Below are positions 30,032-41,446 of a stretch of 64,000 nucleotides of DNA, in pieces. The stretch is from assembly GCA_020465985.1 (NCBI GenBank), contig JAANYP010006957.1, positions 124,001-188,000 of the forward strand. Reading direction: 5' to 3'. The translations under genes and the position numbers were made by a program. Below the pieces are notes generated by a model. The model saw only the letters and a program-made list of their open reading frames with translations, was not told where the DNA came from and did no database searches. Source of the stretch: Centrapalus pauciflorus (lineage: Eukaryota; Streptophyta; Magnoliopsida; Asterales; Asteraceae). The number at the start of each line of letters is the position of its first letter. Positions within the stretch are counted from its first letter, which is position 1.

Positions 30032-33000
30032 CGACTCAAGTTCCATGGAGTCCTATATTAGAGTCGACTCCAGGAGTCCCATATTAGATATACATATTCA
30101 TTACGTTACAAATGTTCTTTTTCATGCAAAAATACAATATACACATGTATATTACAATTGACCAATTAACATCATTTGAAGGCTTTTACGATAAATATTC
30201 TATTTTATGTAAAAGTGCATTTTTCACATGTTTAGAAGTGCATTACAAGTTCACATCATTTGAACATGTGCATATTCTTTAGATATTACATTTTTACTTG
30301 AAATAAAATCTTTTTATCGTCATGAACTTTAAATGATGTGATATGATGCATTTTTTAATATGTGTATATTGTGTTTTTGCATGAAATAGAACATTTTATC
30401 GTTATGTACATGTACATCTAATATGAGACTCCATGACTCCACTCCAATATTGGACTCCATGAAACTCAACCCTATACACACACACACACACACATATATA
30501 TGTATATATGTGTGTGTGTGGTAGCGTAAGACTGTAGGTTGCCTTTCAAAAAAAGAAATCCCTAGATAGCTTTCAAAAGAAAGGGAAAAAAACAGTCATG
30601 AACCTATTCCAGTGAACATTGTATCCTTGGTAACCCACTAGATAGCTTTTTTCAAGGATCAGAAAACAAATCAATAATATTAACTGTTACAGTACCCAAA
30701 AAGTCCTTACTTTTTGCCGCTTGGCAATCGGGTCGGGTTTGTCGTTCATGTTGACATGTTTCCGTGTCAAAATCGTGTTGATCTGTTTAGTTTTATGTCG
30801 GATTTGAGTTGTGTCACCTTTTTTCATGTCAACCTACAGGTTGACCCATTTTGTTTTTTTCAATTTTTGGTTTCAAATTCAACTTTTATTTTCTAATTGG
30901 GTTTTCGGAATCACTTTTCTAGGTATTCAGTTTTTTGTTCAATTTGGATTTTAAAAAACATATATTGATATTACAAACCCAAATGACAATTGAAGTAATA
31001 CATTTCGCTTAGATAAAATTGTCCAGCACAATTATACTATTTAATTTTTTTAATGTTTTTTTGTACCTACTATTATTTTTTATTTTTTAAAATCTTAAAC
31101 AGGTCAATTGGGATGAAATCGGGTAACCCGGTTTGACTCTAACCCAACCCAAAAAAAATTTGTGTCACTTTCGCATCGACACAGTTTCAACCCGCTTCGG
31201 GTTCTTGTTGCTATTTTCATGTTGGAAAGAAAACTACCTACTTGTTCATCGTACTGGGTCTACATTATTGATGTGATGGCATTGATTTTGGTCAGACATG
31301 TTCACCTATTTCATCATCATTAAAGTTAAGTTGCCCATTTAACTAATAGTCAAACGCTTCTATCAAACCATGTGTAGAAGCAGGGAGAATTAAGGCGCTT
31401 CCAGCAAATGTAAAACATAATTCCAGTTCTCCTCTGTAGTTGATGTATGCCACTATCTTGGTTTTAAAAGGCGCGAGGCGCACCGTTGCGCAAAGGGTCC
31501 TGGAGCCCGAGGCGCGAGGCGCAAAGCGAGGCGCGCGCATCACGGACGCGAGGCGCACTTTAATCATATACCAAAATATTTCATATTTCATACAAAATAA
31601 GACAATAATGTTCATACAAAATAAGACAATAATGCTACCTTAACCCAAAATACCAAAATATATCATATATTCATATCATACCAACAAAAGTCACATAAAT
31701 TCTGATGGATCATAATTACCAAAACATATCATGAAGTATTAGCAAAAGCAATTCTACGACTGTACGTAGTATCAAAATACCAAAATAGGAAGCAAAGTCT
31801 ACGTAGTACCAAAATATGAAGCAAGTCTACGTAGTATCAAAATACCAAAATATGAAGCAAGTTTGTGTAGTATCACATATCATAAAAGCAAACTAAACTA
31901 GAAGTCATCATCATCTTCATCGTCGACATCGATCCCGAGCAACATTATGTCATTAAACTATTAAAGAGAAGAATAGAAAGAAACTTAAAACCATAACATG
32001 ATCACAGCAAGTCTAACCAGCAATATTAAAGACTTATGAGAATAAAAGAAAGAAAAAGAGTTGCTGTGATTTTGCGATAAGAACATGTTCGACAGAAGAG
32101 TTGCCGTGATATTGCGATGAGAAGAAGAGAAGGCGTAAGAAGAAGTGAAACCTGTGGAAGACGAGCAGAAGAAGGCACACGTAGCAGGAAGACGAGCCAC
32201 GTAAGCAAGCAGAAGAAGCGCAGCAGAAGAAGCAGCAACAGACGACGTAAGCAAGCAGAAGAAGACGTCGTTGAAACTTTGGAAGGAAAACGTTAGACTT
32301 TTTTTTTTAGGGTTTATTTAATCTGGTAAGATGTTACTGCATATGTTTTTTTTTACTGGGTACGCTTTTTTAGGCCCAATATTGTGGCCCATTGGAAGGG
32401 AGAAAAAAAAAAGTGTCCAGGAAGCTTCAAAAGCGCAGAAGCTCTGAGGCTCAAAAAGCGGCTGTTGCCATGCGCCTCCATGCGCCTCCTAGACACCACT
32501 GCGCCTCAGTGCTGCGATGCCCAAGCCTCTGCGCCTCAGTGCGCCCCGCGCCTCCGTGCGCCTCAGGCGCGCTTTTTAAAACCAAGGCCACTATTCCAAT
32601 GGAATTTCTGTTGCTGGAATATTCAGATCAATAGTTTTCACATCTAAGTTTACATGTTTCATATGTGACTCGATAAAGAATCTTGGTTTAAAAAAGCGCG
32701 CATCAGGCGCGCCTGGGCGATGGGCGCAGCCAGGCGATGGTGCTGTCGCATCCTGGCTTTGAGGCGATGCGATGACAGAAGGCGCATGGAGGCGATCGCA
32801 TCATGTGGCAACACATGGAAGCGAGAGGCGACGCCCTGGCCGCTTCCTGTACAACGTGACTAATTTGACACAATTATGGATTTTAGTGAGTGGATCAGCA
32901 ACTAGGAGACTACTTTTACACAACATATGTTAGGTTTTTTGGAATTTTAGTGGTTAAATATAGTTTTAATGTGTTTGTTTGTAAATGTGATACTAAAATA

Positions 33001-34346
33001 ATTTTAGAAGTGTTTTACTCTAAGGCGCCTCGCGTACGTGATGCGTGCGCCTCGCCTTGCGCATCGCGCCTCGGGCTCCAGAACACTTTTCGCATCGGTG
33101 CGCCTCGCGCCTTTTTAAACCAAGTAAAGAATATGCCGTAAACATAGGTAAGCTTCCACATTTATATGTCGTTCAATCAAAAACAATAGTTGATTGGTTG
33201 GGGTATGAAATGGTTTTTAAGACTAGCTAAGAGCATCTGCAATTCTAAGGACTTCTGAGTTCCTCATGACTAAGCAGCTTTTCATTTTATTTTAGATTTT
33301 TTAATAATCCACATTAACTTTTCTAAAAACCAACCCTGCAATCCTAAAAACCCATTGTAGTCTTTATCACTTATTTTTTATTATCATATATGAATATTTC
33401 ATAAATTATTTACAATCTATCAAATACAAATAACAAAAATTGGATAAAAACATAAATTAATTGGATAAGAAACTACACATATTAATATCACACATAATAT
33501 ATTTACAATTTTCCAAAATTCATACATTGAATTATTTAATTTTTATATAAATTTTAGAAGCATAACATACGACCGTATAATCAATCATACAGATAACTGA
33601 ATTTGATTACACATAATTAATTACTAATAATACGACTAATCCATTTATTGTAAAAACTGTTCTTTTTTTTTTTTCCTTTTTTTAGATGATAATATGATAT
33701 CTCTTTTTTATTATAGTTTTAATGATGGAATATGATAATGTGGGTCTTTTTTCCCCTTTCTTCCACAAGGACCTCCTTCCCTTGGTCCTTCAACAAACTC
33801 CTCCTTGCTCAAGGTTTTGATCCAAGAACCTTGCATTTTGAAAGCCACTCGTGCACTCCTAGGTTTTTATATAAAAACCGCCATGTTGGCATCTCTTTGC
33901 CACATAAGACTAAGGACCTATTCTAGAAGGATCCATTGTGGATGCTATAAGGGTATTTGTGTATAATGTTAGGAATCTAATTTCATTTATAAAGCTAGAA
34001 ATGTTTTTGATAGAATTTAAACACACGTATATTCATCATTGTTGTCGTCCAAATTTCTGAATACAATTTTAAAATTCATTCCGTGATATACCCTTAAAAT
34101 TGTTCCAGAATAGAATCCTATGTTTGGTATAAAACCCAATGTTCACAAGTTTATCAACCCTAATAAAATATAACATAAATCTTCGTGTGGTGAAACCAAA
34201 TTGCAGAAACTGAAAGACTAATAACAGAGTGTAGATTTACCTTGCGCCCAGCTAGCGGATCCATGAGCCCGATGGAGTATGCCTCGATTACAAGCCACCG
34301 GTCTTCGTTGATTGGAGGTCCGCCCGTCAGCTCTATCGACTTCCAT
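26064..34346 (-). CDS. RRP46: exosome complex component RRP46 homologue (RNase PH fold)
   Basis: Eight minus-strand exons, all with consistent phases: 34241-34346, 29814-29927, 29239-29339, 27704-27724, 27266-27338, 27104-27171, 26639-26771 and 26064-26179. They encode 243 aa, the usual size of plant RRP46. Diagnostic pieces: MEVDRADGRT at the start, HRAHGSASWAQGETKV across exons 1-2, AAVYGPKAGTRKNENPEKA, LQSICLLNVHPNTTTSIVIQ, the 21-bp exon encoding VVNDDGA, then CAINAACAALVDAGTPLKHL, SICCCMAETGHILLDPS and a final SCLKLGRAAAAEMSDFL. RRP46 is one of six RNase PH-type subunits forming the ring of the RNA exosome, which processes and degrades RNA 3' to 5' in nucleus and cytoplasm. The frame is intact. 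Intron 1 is 4.3 kb and holds several transposons. Exon 4, at 21 bp, is a microexon easily missed by gene callers. Confidence 0.93.
28528..29069. mobile_element. probable hAT-type MITE in RRP46 intron 3
   Basis: The left end aaagctgtaaacaaac and right end ttcgtttacggccctaa are inverted imperfect repeats. The interior repeats ttcatgttcattcattta-like words in both directions. Ends of the form AGGGCCGTAAACGAAC are common among plant hAT-type MITEs. No convincing 8-bp target duplication was found. Confidence 0.45.
29991..30029. repeat. (TG)n microsatellite
   Basis: TG run left of element M4b, in RRP46 intron 1. Confidence 0.95.
30031..30473. mobile_element. microsatellite-anchored element, diverged M4 copy (M4b)
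   Basis: About 443 bp, a near-palindromic element. The left end is cgactcaagttccatggag and the right end is ctccatgaaactcaaccc. Further in, tattagatatacatattcattac mirrors gtacatctaatatg. The interior matches M4 at 40841-41279 in layout (ttcatgcaaaaatacaata, acattttatcgt). It is flanked by (TG)n at left and (CA)n at right, not by (TA)n. Confidence 0.75.
30475..30520. repeat. (CA)n/(TA)n/(TG)n compound microsatellite
   Basis: acacacac, then atatatat, then gtgtgtg directly right of element M4b. Confidence 0.9.
31457..32586. mobile_element. hAT element A (1130 bp, GC-rich ends) in RRP46 intron 1
   Basis: Terminal inverted repeats cttggttttaaaaggcgcg and gcgcgctttttaaaaccaag, flanked by the perfect 8-bp duplication gccactat (31449-31456 and 32587-32594). 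The 8-bp duplication places it in the hAT superfamily. Subterminal 100-180 bp are very rich in gcgcctc/gaggcgc words; the middle is AT-rich. On the minus strand, 31902-31950 reads as a short acidic C-terminus ending in a stop (GIDVDDEDDDDF), possibly a transposase tail relic. Confidence 0.85.
32682..33124. mobile_element. hAT element B (443 bp), relative of element A
   Basis: Terminal inverted repeats cttggtttaaaaaagcgcg and cgcgcctttttaaaccaag, flanked by the perfect 8-bp duplication taaagaat (32674-32681 and 33125-33132). It has the same gcgcctc/ggcgatg subterminal composition as element A and no coding capacity. Confidence 0.88.
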
Positions 34347-34456
34347 AATAGCCGAAATGCAATTTCGCGCTTGGGAATGGATGTGTATTAGGGTTTATGA
34401 ACGCTGCTGCCTTCTCCAGTATAAAAAAGGAGGGGGGAAAAATAATACTCCGTAAT

Positions 34457-34489
<33 letters not shown>

Positions 34490-34500
34490 ACCGAAGAATA
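34347..34500 (-). promoter_or_regulatory. RRP46 5' flank with (GA)n tract
   Basis: A (GA)n run of about 32 bp (34456-34487) lies about 110 bp upstream of the RRP46 ATG. On the coding strand it is a CT repeat, common in plant leaders and core promoters (Y-patch-like). Confidence 0.45.
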
Positions 34501-35217
34501 TATTTTATTTGTGTTCGTTTTTACATGGAGAAAGATGAAGAAAAAGAAGAGGAATAACAATAATTTTTTACTATAGGTCATAGTAATAATCTTTATATTT
34601 TCAACGATTATAGTCATTTTAACTTGGAAACTTGTTGTAGAAGATTACAATATTTTTTACTGTTAATAACAACTTTATACTTTTTACTGATTATAACTAT
34701 TTTTTATCTGAAAAATTGTCATAGAAAATAGTAATAACAATTTTTTTAACTGATGTTAAAAACTTTTATTTTTGCCGATAATCAACAACTTATATTTTTT
34801 TCTATTAATAATATCAAATTAAAATCTTTAACTTATTAGTTTTTTAGAAAAAACTAAATTCATGAACATCAAAACACATACAAATAACTTCATAATTAAT
34901 TTTTGTGTTAAAAAACAAACACAATATACATATTTTTGTGTTAAAAAACAAACACAATATACATCCATGAAATGGATAACAATTTTTAAAAACATTAGAA
35001 AGTAAATAGTATTTTGAAATGTCACATTATCATTCAATGAATCCAAATATATTGTCATAAACTCTAAAACGCTAAAAATACATTAGTCTATACATATGAA
35101 AAATAAAAATATGGTACTGATAATAATAATAATAATATAGTATGTCAAATATAAAAATATTAAAGTAGGTTACTGTTAATCTTATATGTATGTAAGTGTG
35201 TGTGTGCGCGCACGCTC
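34501..35217. other. AT-rich intergenic DNA with local repeats
   Basis: A 31-bp phrase (ttttgtgttaaaaaacaaac...) is repeated twice in tandem at about 34900-34963. Several tataat/actttt phrases recur between 34560 and 34810. No gene. Confidence 0.5.
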
Positions 35218-35583
35218 GGGGTTCAAATAAAGTAACTCTCCTTATCAAATTATCAACTATCAAGTGCACTCGAATATATCATTGTTAAAAAAATTTATCA
35301 TTTTTTCATATTTATGTTTAAATTAACGCTACACATATGATATACGAATTTCATACATTTAAATCATTGAAAGCATGTGAATAATCATTCACTTGAATGA
35401 CTATTCACATAAATATACATCACAATTCACATAATTTTTAAGAAAATAAAAAGTGTGTCATGAAATTCAGATATCATGTGTGTAATATTAATTTAAACAT
35501 GATAATGAAATTTAAAAGAAAAGTTTTAAAGATGGTGCCTTCATTCAGATACATTTGATATCAAATGATACTTTCTTAAACCT
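35218..35583 (+). mobile_element. degenerate M2 copy
   Basis: Starts ggggttcaaataaagtaac and ends tactttcttaaacc. It shares the M2 interior (tcatatttatgtttaaatta, gatatacgaatttcata, cattcac words) but is eroded. The left flank is a TG/CG run rather than (TA)n. Confidence 0.6.
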
Positions 35584-37118
35584 TAATTTATATATGTAAT
35601 TACATGTTATACATTACATTCACATCTATCATCATATATTTACATGATATTTTATCAATTTAATGTTTTTAGAATTTATTACTATCTTATAAGGGATGTG
35701 ATTTGTAACACAACAATTTTATATGAAATAACTATCATATATTTTTTTGGAAGGCTTAAAAAGATAATAAAGTGTTAGTAACGGGAACATAGTTATTTCA
35801 TTTAATTTGTTGTGTATGATAGATTATTCTTGTGTATATATGATAGATTCTCATACAATTCATCTTCCATCTTATAAAGAGACCTGACCCAAAAGTGGGC
35901 GGGAAGTGGGTTTCGGGCCAAGGCAGAAATTGTGTATGTGGCATAAAAAAATTGAGTTCATTTTATAGTATTAGGCCTAGTAACTTAAAAAAATTACCTT
36001 ATCTGTTACTCTTAGATGGGGCAATGGGTTTGCTCCAGAAAACAATTCATTCGCTCTCTCCTTGAAGACATGAGGCGGCTCTGTCGCTCTGGGAACTGCA
36101 ATCGAAAACTCAAAGCGTGGGACTGTGGGAGGATCGATGCAAGGGAATTGCAATTAGGAATCAATGGAAGATTTTCGTCTTTCAATCTTGAAAAAGTTTC
36201 AAACTATATCAACGATTCAAACTATTAAACCAAAGTAAGTCTTGAACTCGATCTTCTGTCATTTCATTGATCTCATTATGTTTCTCACTTAGTCTTCAAC
36301 ACTTCATCGACTCTTCTGTATTCGTATTTCAGTTGCTAGTCTTCAACACTTCATATAGTCTGATATTTCATCGATCTCATATTCTCATCCTATTTCTCAC
36401 ATTGACACAATCTGATAGTCTTCAACACTTCACTTGGTTTGATAGTCTTCAACTATTCTGTATCTGTATTTCAGCTTCGGTCTCATATTGTGAGTTTGTG
36501 ACTATTGTCGATTTGAAATCAAGGAGCCAATCTGGTTTGAATGTTTGATTTGATCTCAGATTTGTCAATTTGATTTGAGATTGTCGACCTCAGATTGTCA
36601 AATTGATTTGATGTTATCATTGTATCTAATAATTCATTTAGCAGAAATTAATGTTATAAAATAAGCAGATAGTTACTTTGTTGGTTGGATTTCATGATAT
36701 ATTATACTTTGTTTTATTACATATGAAAACGGTGATAGCGAAGTGATTCTCATTTATTTTACTGTTTAGATCGAGATCGGATGTATTGTTACAAACTAGA
36801 ATATGTATACATGCTTAATATATTAATTATTTGAACTTTAAAATCTTATTTTTGCAATTTTAATTTAAATCATGATTAGCAAATAACGTCCCTTTATTTT
36901 CATTTTATATAAAAACTGAAATTTACATTAACAAATTAAACCATGCACCTCACATCAAAATTAAGTTTGTAACTTTGACAATAATTAAAGCTAATATAAA
37001 ATTTGATAATAATCAAAGAATATTACAACTATATATAGATGGGCAATTGGGCATGGGAAATCAGTAGGCGTTCTAATTAATTCCCTCTGTAAGATCGATC
37101 AATTTTTAGGGTAATTAA
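35584..37118. other. intergenic region, no confident gene
   Basis: A 70-codon open frame starts at 36016 (MGQWVCSRKQFIRSL...). It is followed by a T/C-rich stretch in which tagtcttcaacacttca recurs three times (36290-36440). It could be the leader of a lost gene. No family recognised. Confidence 0.4.
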
Positions 37119-37134
37119 GATATATATATATATA

Positions 37135-37410
37135 GGGGTGGGTTCAATGGAGAACCTTATGCATCGAAGAACCTTGGAGAACCACAATGCATCGCTAGAA
37201 AAACTAAAATGCATCACGTAGAAATTGATGCATCACACGGGAATTTGATACATCATGTGGAAATAATGTAGAAATCGATGCATCACGCGAGAATTTGATG
37301 CATCACGTGGAAATAATGATGCATTACGGGGGAATTGTGATGCATTTGTGGTGGTGCATGAAGTTTCTTCAGGTTCTTCGATGCATGGAGGTTCTCCATT
37401 GAACCCACCT
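37135..37410 (+). mobile_element. TA-anchored element, family M1, copy 4 (GAGAACC variant)
   Basis: About 276 bp with (TA)n on both sides. Ends gggttcaatggagaacc and ggttctccattgaaccc. The interior has at least five gatgcatcacgng-type repeats and gatgcatttgtggtggtg. The GAGAACC ending distinguishes this subfamily from the GAAAACC copies. Confidence 0.88.
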
Positions 37411-37429
37411 ATATATATATATATATATA

Positions 37430-37811
37430 GACTAAGGATCTTTTGTAAACACTTTATTCGTTGTGAACATTGTGAACAACCATAAAATAGCTTTTGAATC
37501 TTATGAATCTTGTTGAAAATACTACCGAACCCTTCTATTAACCCATTAATCTTGTTGGATCCTATGGATTTTATTGAATCCAATTAATTTGTCGAATCTC
37601 ATGAATCTTGTTGAATCTTATGCATCTTGTGCACCTTGTTATAAAAACTACGTACTATGAACCTTTTGAATGTTCTGAATCTTAAATAGACACTTCTATG
37701 AATCTTTTGAATCATATGAATCATATTACAAACACTTGTTGATATATATGAATGATTATATGTATTTTTTTATTTGTTCACAACGAATAACTTGTTCACA
37801 ATGGATCCCAT

Positions 37812-37814
<3 letters not shown>
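37430..37814. mobile_element. TA-anchored element, family M6
   Basis: About 385 bp between two (TA)n tracts. The left part reads ggatcttttgtaaacac, then ttattcgttgtgaacattg. The right part reads ttgttcacaacgaataac, then acaatggatcccatcc. So the outer 50 bp are inverted. The middle is built of tgaatcttatgaatct repeats. Confidence 0.7.

Positions 37815-37900
<86 letters not shown>
37815..37900. repeat. (TA)n microsatellite with a CACA interruption
   Basis: TA run broken once by cacat at about 37871. Confidence 0.95.
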
Positions 37901-37902
<2 letters not shown>

Positions 37903-37904
<2 letters not shown>

Positions 37905-38130
37905 GGGGTGGGTTCAATGGAAAACCATTATGCACCTGAAAACTATGGAAACCTACGCATACCGTCCGATTGGGTGCATTTCATGAAAAACACGGTGGCA
38001 TGATCGTAAATAAGGTGATGCATCACGCGGGATTTTGATGCATCACGCGGGGAATTTGATGCATTTGTAGTGGTGCAGTGCGGTTTTCACAAGTTTTCAG
38101 GTGCATGATGGTTTTTCATTGAACCCCCTC
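37903..38130 (+). mobile_element. TA-anchored element, family M1, copy 5
   Basis: About 228 bp. Ends gggttcaatggaaaacc and tttttcattgaaccccc, with only two gatgcatcacgcgg repeats inside. It shares cctacgcataccgtccgat and ggtggcatgatcgtaaata with copy 2. (TA)n on both sides (short on the right). Confidence 0.88.
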
Positions 38131-38232
38131 TATATATATATAAATTAAGGCTATACGTACATTATATTACATAGATAGATAACGGGCGGTTGATATGTAT
38201 ATATATATATATGTATGCTTAATTAATTATCT

Positions 38233-38415
38233 TCAAGCTAGGGTTGAAGAAGAGTTGAATTGAGTCAACAGTGGCATTAAGCATTCCACAGGCGTCGAAA
38301 AGCATGTATTATCATCCACCGGCATCTCTGGATCCCACTCCCACTTTTCAAATTGAGTCGACCATGACGATAACGACGTAAATGCCTAGATTCATGTTTA
38401 CAAATTAATAATTAA

Positions 38416-38509
<94 letters not shown>

Positions 38510-39165
38510 ATCAATCCATCTTTTAATTTATTATTTATATTTTATACATAAAATTTAATTAATTAATGTTGTCAATTATATTAACCCGATGGAAATCGCT
38601 AGCCTTAAGGGTACACGTTTGGTACGGTGAATGGAGAGAATGAAATTGAATTGATTTTCAAACTTATTTTTTCATAGAATGTCACCATCAATTCTCAAGT
38701 GAAAGATGGAGAATTGGTTTTTAGTGTAAATATCATTTCTTTGGTTTTTTCTTCAACATAGAGAGAATCAAGACAAGAGAAAATGAATTCAAATTGTATT
38801 GTATTATCTTCATTCTATATGTCAAATCTTAATTGATATATTATGGTTCTTTGTCAACAAAGCTTGAAAACAAAAGCAATTCTATTCTCTTCATTTATTC
38901 GTACCAAACGTAACCTAAGTGTAGTTAATGAAGAAACGGAGTTAGACGTACGTACCCTGTAATAGTCATAGGGAATAACAAAAGCTGCATTAACGTTCTC
39001 CATCTCGTACTTTAGAAGCATTAACTCAAGCTTAACCCACAACTCAAGTCCCCTTCTCATTACTTGCTTTCCGATTACTTCCCATCCCCCCATCATCATT
39101 ACCCTCACTAACACTACTATCACCTCCTTCATCATCGATCTTAATTTGATTTCATCGATCACCAT
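38233..39165 (-). CDS. unrecognised small two-exon protein (120 aa)
   Basis: Minus-strand exons 38956-39165 (70 codons) and 38233-38385 (50 codons plus stop) join in phase 0 at AGG|GTACGT ... CTAG|GCATTT. The product begins MVIDEIKLRSMMKEVIVVL, has a Met-rich, mildly hydrophobic first half (GLELWVKLELMLLKYEMEN), then VIPYDYYR. Exon 2 is W/E/D-rich (WSTQFEKWEWDPEMPVDD). There is no signal peptide or obvious catalytic motif. The clean splice sites and the change from AT-rich intron to balanced codons support a real gene. I do not recognise the family. The intron contains a (TA)n tract (38418-38507). Confidence 0.6.
38418..38507. repeat. (TA)n microsatellite
   Basis: TA run of about 90 bp within the intron of the 120-aa gene, with no element next to it. 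Confidence 0.95.
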
Positions 39166-39932
39166 ATATCGATCAATTTATGATCAATTAATGGTCAGTT
39201 TATATATTTTATGATCGATCGAAGAGCGAGCGAGCTTGTTCAATATATAATTAAGCTGTTAGTTAAGTTTTAGATATATATATATATATATAATCCTTAA
39301 TTAATTCCATCCATCTTAATTTTAATTTAATTACGTATAGTACTTACTGTAAACATGCATGCATGCTTTCTTTGTGATTGTGGTAATTACCTGATATTTA
39401 GTATATATTTTACTTCACACAAAGGGACACCCATCCCATCCATCAACACATGCAACTACTACCTACTACTCTATCATTTAATTAATCAAAGTACATTTCC
39501 ATCTTTAATTATTTTATTACCATTGTTATATTTTTACACAAACTACATATCATATCAAATTAAACAGTGTAAAATGTTCGGAATTAATTACTTAAAGTTA
39601 ATTAACATATGCAACAATCAATGCATGCATGCATGTTGATGCAACTCTTGATTTATGCAGTCCATCGATTATGCCAAGTAATATTAGCCGGATTGTTATT
39701 ATATAGAGTAAAATTATGTGAAAAACCAACGTACGTGCTTGTAACATCCACAAAATAACACATGTATACATCATGATCTTATTTTGTTGGCTATATGTCA
39801 AATGGGCAATGTTAACAGCTAGACCAAGTCTGGCGATGTTTCTGGTGGTTTCAGGTGTACGTCAGTACGTGTGGCATGCGTGACAGGGGCGGATCATATG
39901 TTTTCATCCCGATCTCACACGACACCGATAAT
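39166..39932. other. 5' flank of the 120-aa gene, no other gene
   Basis: AT-rich DNA with atgcatgc words (39356-39365, 39620-39636). A common repeat start (caggggcggat) appears at about 39886. No coding recognised. Confidence 0.45.
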
Positions 39933-40047
39933 TGATGCATCACATGAAAATAATGATGCATCAAGGGGAAATTGTGATGCATTTGTGGTGGTGCATGAAG
40001 GTTCTTCAAGATACTTCGATGTATAGAGTTTCTCCATTGAACTCAAC

Positions 40048-40050
<3 letters not shown>
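39933..40050 (+). mobile_element. partial M1 copy 6 (right half)
   Basis: Contains gatgcatcacatg, gatgcatttgtggtggtg and the right end tttctccattgaact, followed by (TA)n. The left half and left end are missing. Confidence 0.75.

Positions 40051-40109
<59 letters not shown>
40051..40109. repeat. (TA)n then (GA)n compound microsatellite
   Basis: TA run to 40080, then GA run to 40109. It serves as the boundary between partial M1 and M5. Confidence 0.95.
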
Positions 40110-40114
<5 letters not shown>

Positions 40115-40747
40115 TTCCATTGAAAACTTTTGTGCATCGAGGCACAAAAGATTCTCCACTGGCCCTTGGATGAAAAGAATGTGTGGGTTAAATCAAATGG
40201 CAAAAGGGTAATTAAATAGATACTTTTATGCATCAAGTGCACATAATGAAATTCGCGGAGGGGTAAAACAGGAATTATACAATCCTTATTTAATTATTAA
40301 ACTTCCAAAATTAACAACAATAATATAAATTCAAAATACATCAAAATACATGCATATCGTTCATCTCTTCATGCATATCGTTCATCTCTTCCAAAAATAA
40401 ATCATGCATATCGTTCATCTCTTCCAAAATTAAAATACATCAAAATACAAACATGAATCGTTCATACAAACATAAATCATGCATATCGTTCATCTCTTCC
40501 AAAATCAAGAGGGGGCTAAGAGAGAGAGAGAGATAGAGAGAAAGAGAGAGTGATTTTAGGAAAGAAGTTAATGGTGATTTTCATACCAAATTTAGCTATT
40601 AATTATCTTAAAAACATTTAAATTCAAAAATAATTTTCGTACATTTAATATCCCCTAAATGCCCTTTGTGCACCCTTGGTAGATAGTCCGATGCACAAAA
40701 GTTCTCAATGGTGCCTCGATGCACAAAAGTTCTCAATAGAACCCCAA

Positions 40748-40749
<2 letters not shown>
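40110..40749 (+). mobile_element. microsatellite-anchored element, family M5, copy 1
   Basis: About 640 bp. The left end is gaggttccattgaaaactt; the right end is aagttctcaatagaacccc, preceded by tgcctcgatgcacaaaag. The interior holds five copies of the phrase catgcatatcgttcatctc (40350-40500) and a short GA run. An inverted copy lies at 55556-56203. The left flank is (GA)n and the right flank is (TA)n. Confidence 0.85.
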
Positions 40750-40834
<85 letters not shown>

Positions 40835-40840
40835 ATATAT
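40750..40840. repeat. (TA)n microsatellite
   Basis: TA run of about 90 bp with two tatgta interruptions near its right end, between M5 and M4. Confidence 0.95.
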
Positions 40841-41279
40841 GTTCAAGATCTATGGAAAATCATCTTTGACTGGAGTATTGGAAAACCATATTAAATGTAC
40901 ATGTTCATTACGGTAAAATGTTAAATTTAATGCACAACTACAGTATAGATATGTTCAAATGTGCATTATTATTGACTAGTTCACATCATTTACATGTTCA
41001 TTAAGATAAAATGTTCATATTCATGCAAAATAACAATATGCACATGTTCAAATGTGCAATATGCTTGAACATGTGTATGTGACGCATTTTTGCTTGAAAT
41101 TAAACATTTTGTCTTAATGAACATGTAAATGATTTGAATTAGTTAATCATAATGCAATTTTGAACATATGTATATTTTAATTTTACATGAAATTTAACAT
41201 TTTATCATGATGAACATGTACATTTGATATGGTTTTCCAGTACTCCAGTCTAATATAGTTTTCCATGGATCTCGACCCT
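40841..41279. mobile_element. TA-anchored fold-back element, family M4
   Basis: About 439 bp with long inverted ends of about 80 bp. Left: gttcaagatctatggaaaa, then ctggagtattggaaaacca, then aatgtacatgttcat. The right end is the reverse complement of this with a few changes (atggttttccagtactccag, ttttccatggatctcgaccc). (TA)n lies on both sides. M4b (30031-30473) is a diverged relative. Confidence 0.85.
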
Positions 41280-41446
41280 ATATATATATATACACACACG
41301 TACTTCCTTTACACATACACACATTATAGGTAGGTAGGTACAAATTTATTAGCTAGATCGAGACATGGAGTAAGTCTGGACCATCAAAGAGTTAAATTCC
41401 AAATTAACTTTCTTCTCCGACCTCATGGGACAGGGACAGTGACACC

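Noticed and set aside
33730..33925. Possible second SINE (B-box-like ggatcaaaacc on the minus strand)
   Set aside because: The A box is weak and neither a tail nor a target duplication could be defined.
36016..36228. 70-aa open frame MGQWVCSRKQF...
   Set aside because: No family recognised and no clear splice partner; may be a leader exon of a lost gene, but unsupported.
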